Source: UBA11996 sp964394975
GTDB lineage: Bacteria; Chloroflexota; Dehalococcoidia; Lucifugimonadales; UBA826
NCBI GenBank assembly: GCA_964394975.1
Contig: CAYMZR010000001.1
Coordinates: 1 to 64,000 of the forward strand
Length of the DNA stretch: 64,000 bases
Reading direction: 5' to 3'
The notes beneath the pieces were generated by a model. That model was not told the DNA's origin. It worked only from the letters and a program-made list of their open reading frames with translations, and searched no databases. A program made the position numbers and the translations under genes. Shown here piece by piece: positions 61,182 to 64,000 of the stretch (the first letter of the stretch is position 1; each line of letters starts with the position of its first letter).

Positions 61182-62083
61182 AGTGATTTTTTTTCTACCG
61201 CTCTAGATTGCCCCGTAACAAAATTAATCCATCTCTGAAAAAAAGTGTTCCGATGCATACGCCACTTGTTTAGCGGTTTATCGAAGTCAAAATTTTCAAT
61301 ATCGGGTACATTAGGATTTGCTTGATCGCGTCTAGCTTCAAGAGCAAGGCGACCTTTGTTATATTCTGGATGACCGATATGCATCAACTGCTTATGGTCG
61401 GGAGTTTCTAGTATTGTGTACCCTGATTCTTTGCCATATGCCAAAGCATTAATATCTCCTCTGCCAACGGCATCAGTAACCTCTTTATCTTCAAATCCTG
61501 CAAATCTGCTCTGAGGGCACACGAATTTGTCGTCCAACGCTCCCATAATAGGATGATTGGTGGCAAGATTATCTAATTCATAAACTCCAAATAATTTCCT
61601 CTCAAACGTGATTTTTTCAACCCCCGAAAGTTTGGCTAAAGCAAACCCAGCCCAACAAAGACCTAAAGTACTATGAGAATTATCTCTAGCATCCGTTATG
61701 ATTTCCGATATTTCGTTCCAGTAATTAACCTCTCCAAAGTCAAGATGCTCAACTGGGGCCCCAGTCACTATAAGGCCGTCTAAGTTATCATCTTGTAGGG
61801 CTTCTTTATAACTTGAGTACAAACTATCCACATGCCCCTTTGGCCATGTCTTGTACGAATGAGATTCTAATCTCAGCCATACCGGTTCAATATCTATTAA
61901 AGAGAGTGCAAGAGGATTCAATATGTTCATTTCATACTGCTCGCCGAGCGGCATAATATTTAATATCCCAATTCGTAAGACCTGGTGGCCTCCTTTATGG
62001 AATTCTTCTGCCGAAACCCAGTCCAAACCATTTCTTTCTATGGTAGGAATTGCGTGATAGTCCGGTCTTATTACAAGAGCCAT
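61178..62083 (-). CDS. metA: Homoserine O-acetyltransferase (MetA family)
   Basis: A 301-aa MetA-family acyltransferase activating homoserine for methionine synthesis. Catalytic Cys143 is in L-G-L-C-W-A-G, and H238/E240 in G-H-P-E-Y. Known work on the family shows that Glu just after T-G-A-P-x selects acetyl-CoA and Gly succinyl-CoA; here T-G-A-P-V-E (Glu112) predicts the acetyl type, agreeing with MetY. The start ATG 62083 is chosen because AAGGTG precedes it; a 51-nt upstream extension lacks a ribosome site. Second gene after metY. Confidence 0.9.
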   Translation of the reverse strand: MALVIRPDYHAIPTIERNGLDWVSAEEFHKGGHQVLRIGILNIMPLGEQYEMNILNPLALSLIDIEPVWLRLESHSYKTWPKGHVDSLYSSYKEALQDDNLDGLIVTGAPVEHLDFGEVNYWNEISEIITDARDNSHSTLGLCWAGFALAKLSGVEKITFERKLFGVYELDNLATNHPIMGALDDKFVCPQSRFAGFEDKEVTDAVGRGDINALAYGKESGYTILETPDHKQLMHIGHPEYNKGRLALEARRDQANPNVPDIENFDFDKPLNKWRMHRNTFFQRWINFVTGQSRAVEKKSL

Positions 62084-62106
62084 TAAACACCTTAAAGGAA
62101 AATTAC

Positions 62107-62138
62107 AACCGTGTGACCTTTCACTAAGCCACACGGTT
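62107..62138 (-). other. Hairpin between metY and metA
   Basis: A perfect 9-bp stem (AACCGTGTG at 62138-62130, CACACGGTT at 62115-62107) with a 14-nt loop, followed on the minus strand by GTAATTTT. It may act as a partial terminator or mRNA-stabilising element lowering metA relative to metY. Confidence 0.55.
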
Positions 62139-62148
62139 CTTAATCAGC

Positions 62149-63474
62149 CTAGTTTATAGAATCTAAAGCCTGTTGAAAATCCTCTTTAATATCGTCAATA
62201 TGCTCAAGACCTACAGAAACTCTAACCATTGTAGGCTCAACTCCGGATGACAACTGCTCTTCTTCTGAAAGCTGCTGATGGGTAGTTGAAGCCGGATGTA
62301 TTACCAAAGTCTTGGCATCTCCGACGTTAGCAAGGTGACTAGCTAGCTTAAGATTGTCGATAAATTTGACTGCATCTTCATAGCCACCCTTCAGACTTAC
62401 TGTCAACATGGAACCGTATCCTCTTTCAAGGTACTTTTCAGCAGCAGTCTTGTAAGGACTGGAATCCAATCCAGGATAATTGACAGCCTCTATTTTAGAG
62501 TTGGACTCTAACCATTTGGCAAGATCCATGGCATTTGAACCATGCCTTTCCACCCGCAGAGATAGAGTCTCCAATCCTTGGATCAGTAGGAAGGAGTTGA
62601 AGGGGCTAATTGCAGCTCCGTAATCTCGTAAAACTTCTATCCTAGATCTCAACCCGAACGCGATGTTCCTAGTTTCAGGGACTCCTAACATATTACAAAT
62701 ATCGCTCCCAAAGCCGAAAGCGTCCCAATGTACCAATCCGTGATATGCCTCACTTGGTTCTGTATAGAGTGGGAATTTTCCATTACCCCAATCAAAGGTC
62801 CCAGCATCAACTATAACCCCAGCTATACTAGTTCCATGCCCACCGATCCACTTGGTTGCACTCTGCACCACTACATCAGCACCATGGTCAATAGGTCTGA
62901 TTAAAGCACCTGCGGCACCTAGAGTATTATCAACAACCAACGGTATACCGTGCGAATGAGCTAAGTCAGACAAAGCCTTAAAATCAGGAATATTGAATCT
63001 TGGATTTCCCATGGACTCTATATAGAGTGCCTTGGTATTTTCTTGAATTAATGCCTCGAACTTTTCTGGCTCGTCTCCGTCTGTAAAACTGACATCTATC
63101 CCCAATCTTGGGAATTGCACCTTAAATTGATTGTAAGTACCGCCATAAAGAAATGACGTGGATACCATGTGATCTCCAGCTTGCATCATGTTTGCTACAG
63201 CCGCAAATTGCGCTGCCTGCCCGGATGCGGTAGCCAAACCTATAACACCACCTTCCAGGGCAGCAATCCTCTTTTCAAAGACATCTGTTGTTGGATTCAT
63301 AATCCGTGTATAGATGTTTCCAAACTCTTTCAACGCGAAAAGGTTGGCACCATGTTCTGCGTTATCAAACACAAATGATGTGGTCTGATAAATTGGGACT
63401 GCTCTCGCATTTGTTGCAGGATCAGGTTCTTGTCCTGCATGCAATTGCAATGTTTCAAATCTCTGTTCACTCAT
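62149..63474 (-). CDS. metY: O-acetylhomoserine sulfhydrylase
   Basis: A 441-aa PLP enzyme of the Cys/Met metabolism family, MetY type: direct sulfhydrylation of O-acetylhomoserine to homocysteine. Conserved L-H-A-G-Q-E-P-D-P-A-T-N, Y-T-R-I-M-N-P-T-T near the substrate site, and PLP-binding Lys208 in S-A-T-K-W-I-G-G-H-G. The length (about 430) is typical. ATG 63474 is fixed by AAGGAGAG; the upstream open frame is the leader region. Controlled by the attenuator upstream. Confidence 0.95.
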   Translation of the reverse strand: MSEQRFETLQLHAGQEPDPATNARAVPIYQTTSFVFDNAEHGANLFALKEFGNIYTRIMNPTTDVFEKRIAALEGGVIGLATASGQAAQFAAVANMMQAGDHMVSTSFLYGGTYNQFKVQFPRLGIDVSFTDGDEPEKFEALIQENTKALYIESMGNPRFNIPDFKALSDLAHSHGIPLVVDNTLGAAGALIRPIDHGADVVVQSATKWIGGHGTSIAGVIVDAGTFDWGNGKFPLYTEPSEAYHGLVHWDAFGFGSDICNMLGVPETRNIAFGLRSRIEVLRDYGAAISPFNSFLLIQGLETLSLRVERHGSNAMDLAKWLESNSKIEAVNYPGLDSSPYKTAAEKYLERGYGSMLTVSLKGGYEDAVKFIDNLKLASHLANVGDAKTLVIHPASTTHQQLSEEEQLSSGVEPTMVRVSVGLEHIDDIKEDFQQALDSIN

Positions 63475-63533
63475 AACGTCTCTCCTTTCATTGTTCAGTG
63501 CGGCTGGATGATTCGCTTTGGGTTTTAACAGGC

Positions 63534-63573
63534 AAAAAGAAAGACCCCACCTGAATCCACGGGCGGGGTCTTT
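63534..63573 (-). terminator. Intrinsic terminator in the metY leader
   Basis: Minus-strand hairpin of 12 bp: 5' arm 63573-63562 (AAAGACCCCGCC), 10-nt loop, 3' arm 63551-63540 (GGTGGGGTCTTT), with one G-U pair, followed by C and five T. It sits 60 nt before the metY ATG, with no gene end to serve, so it must act on the metY transcript itself. Confidence 0.9.
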
Positions 63574-63586
63574 TTTTATGTCTATT

Positions 63587-63593
63587 CCCCGCC
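63587..63593 (-). promoter_or_regulatory. Antiterminator segment in the metY leader
   Basis: Minus strand GGCGGGG (63593-63587) is perfectly complementary to CCCCGCC (63568-63562), the 5' arm of the terminator, so the two structures exclude each other. It starts 3 nt after the leader stop codon (63599-63597), where a ribosome paused at the stop would cover it. Confidence 0.7.
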
Positions 63594-63596
63594 GAA

Positions 63597-63692
63597 TCAG
63601 ATCAAACAACAATCCATGCTGCAGCACATCATGACACACATCATATGCGCGCAATCAACCTTATCGTTTTGTTCCAAGTTATGCGGGTTCAT
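63597..63692 (-). CDS. Leader peptide rich in Met and Cys (metY attenuator)
   Basis: A 31-codon frame from ATG 63692 to TGA 63597. The last 15 residues, M-M-C-V-M-M-C-C-S-M-D-C-C-L-I, hold five Met and five Cys. A shorter frame starting at ATG 63644 gives just these 15. There is no Shine-Dalgarno before ATG 63692; the predicted transcription start lies within a few nt of it, so translation would be leaderless. Such Met/Cys runs make sense as a ribosome-stalling sensor for charged tRNA-Met and tRNA-Cys ahead of a sulfur amino-acid gene. No long conserved function is expected. Confidence 0.75.
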   Translation of the reverse strand: MNPHNLEQNDKVDCAHMMCVMMCCSMDCCLI

Positions 63693-63701
63693 CGGGCGCA
63701 A

Positions 63702-63730
63702 ACTCTACATTCACAGAGAGCACATGTCAA
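63702..63730 (-). promoter_or_regulatory. Promoter of the metY-metA operon
   Basis: TTGACA (63730-63725), 17-nt spacer, TAGAGT (63707-63702) on the minus strand. Transcription is expected near 63695-63693, just before the leader ATG at 63692. Confidence 0.75.
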
Positions 63731-63790
63731 ATTAGCGGAACAATTTAACATGGTTTTTCTATACAAAATAGATCTATTCTTAAATCTATA

Positions 63791-64000
63791 TTACTCATCG
63801 GTTTTAAATATCTTGAGCTTACCAAATTTAGCTTTCATACGACTGCTTGCTTCTTTCTTTAAAACATTAGTTTTACCTTTGTCTCCCCCAAAAGCTCCCC
63901 TAATTTCGGTTATCTCAGAATCAATAGAAGCTTTGTCAGCAGATGCATTTTTCACTTTGTCTAATATCCCAGAATCCCATCCAGATTCTGATTCTTTATC
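63791..64000 (-). CDS. C-terminal end of an unknown protein (truncated by window edge)
   Basis: An open minus-strand frame of 69 codons ending in TAA at 63793-63791 and continuing beyond the window. The visible part is rich in Lys, Asp, Glu and Ser (for example I-T-E-I-R-G-A-F-G-G-D-K, F-G-K-L-K-I-F-K-T-D-E) with no transmembrane segment. I do not recognise it. It would be transcribed toward metY, ending about 60 nt before the metY promoter. Confidence 0.5.
   Translation of the reverse strand, partial: DKESESGWDSGILDKVKNASADKASIDSEITEIRGAFGGDKGKTNVLKKEASSRMKAKFGKLKIFKTDE

Noticed and set aside
63475..63660. SAM riboswitch in the metY leader
   Set aside because: I see no SAM-I or SAM-II conserved core. 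The region is explained by a Met/Cys-rich frame and exclusive antiterminator/terminator helices. A covariance-model search would be decisive.

Overview
The window is a gene-dense, fairly AT-rich stretch (roughly 40-45 % G+C by eye) of a bacterial chromosome with no mobile elements, phage genes or CRISPR array. The gene content suggests a marine Chloroflexota of the SAR202 type. The indicators are five enolase-superfamily (mandelate racemase/muconate lactonizing) paralogs, a flavin-dependent luciferase-like monooxygenase, CaiB CoA transferases, ThuA and Gfo/Idh proteins, a lone aldehyde-oxidase-type molybdoenzyme subunit, and a Ser/Thr kinase with a large extracytoplasmic part. This assignment is an inference from gene content only. 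TTG is a common start codon here (at least eight genes, most with a Shine-Dalgarno at the right distance), and convergent genes meet with almost no spacer.

Layout. 1-722: 3' part of a thiamine-diphosphate enzyme. 726-6518 (-): DinB protein, double-domain CaiB CoA transferase, PPOX flavoprotein and two tandem sialidase-like paralogs. 6632-12007 (+): SDR, ThuA, Gfo/Idh, HpcH-type aldolase, terminator, alpha/beta hydrolase, MaoC-like protein; apparently a catabolic module. 12012-16521: enoyl-CoA hydratase, unknown protein, pyrD, ribokinase, HAD phosphatase. 16711-21022 (+): uronate-dehydrogenase-like protein, enolase paralog 1, molybdopterin hydroxylase large subunit. 21087-26993 (+): solitary chaperonin, then an ABC/Gld-type export system with DUF4340. 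26996-31352 (-): plsY and a methylmalonyl-CoA operon (mutase, acyl-CoA dehydrogenase, epimerase, B12 subunit), divergent from ruvB. 32568-38331 (-): tRNA-Gly, ManD-like enolase paralog 2, 5-oxoprolinase pxpABC, ketopantoate-reductase-like protein and a VTT membrane protein. 38555-45542: small proteins, tRNA-Ile, enolase paralogs 3 and 4, a lipoprotein with a perfect internal duplication, thiL. 45581-56168: acyl-CoA ligase, pentapeptide protein, a 1454-aa receptor-like kinase and a 1282-aa zinc-ribbon polytopic membrane protein. 56238-61181: enolase paralog 5, metallophosphoesterase, acyl-CoA dehydrogenase-like protein, F420/FMN monooxygenase, methyltransferase. 61178-63730 (-): metY-metA methionine operon with its leader. 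63791-64000 (-): C-terminal end of an unknown protein.

The most striking item is the leader of metY. A consensus-like promoter (TTGACA-N17-TAGAGT) places the transcription start next to an ATG. That ATG opens a 31-codon reading frame whose last 15 residues are five Met and five Cys. The frame is followed by a GC-rich segment able to pair with the 5' arm of a strong intrinsic terminator upstream of metY. This has every element of a ribosome-dependent transcription attenuator sensing Met/Cys supply for sulfur amino-acid synthesis. The MetA active-site sequence (Glu after TGAPV) predicts an acetyl- rather than succinyl-transferase, which matches the O-acetylhomoserine used by MetY.
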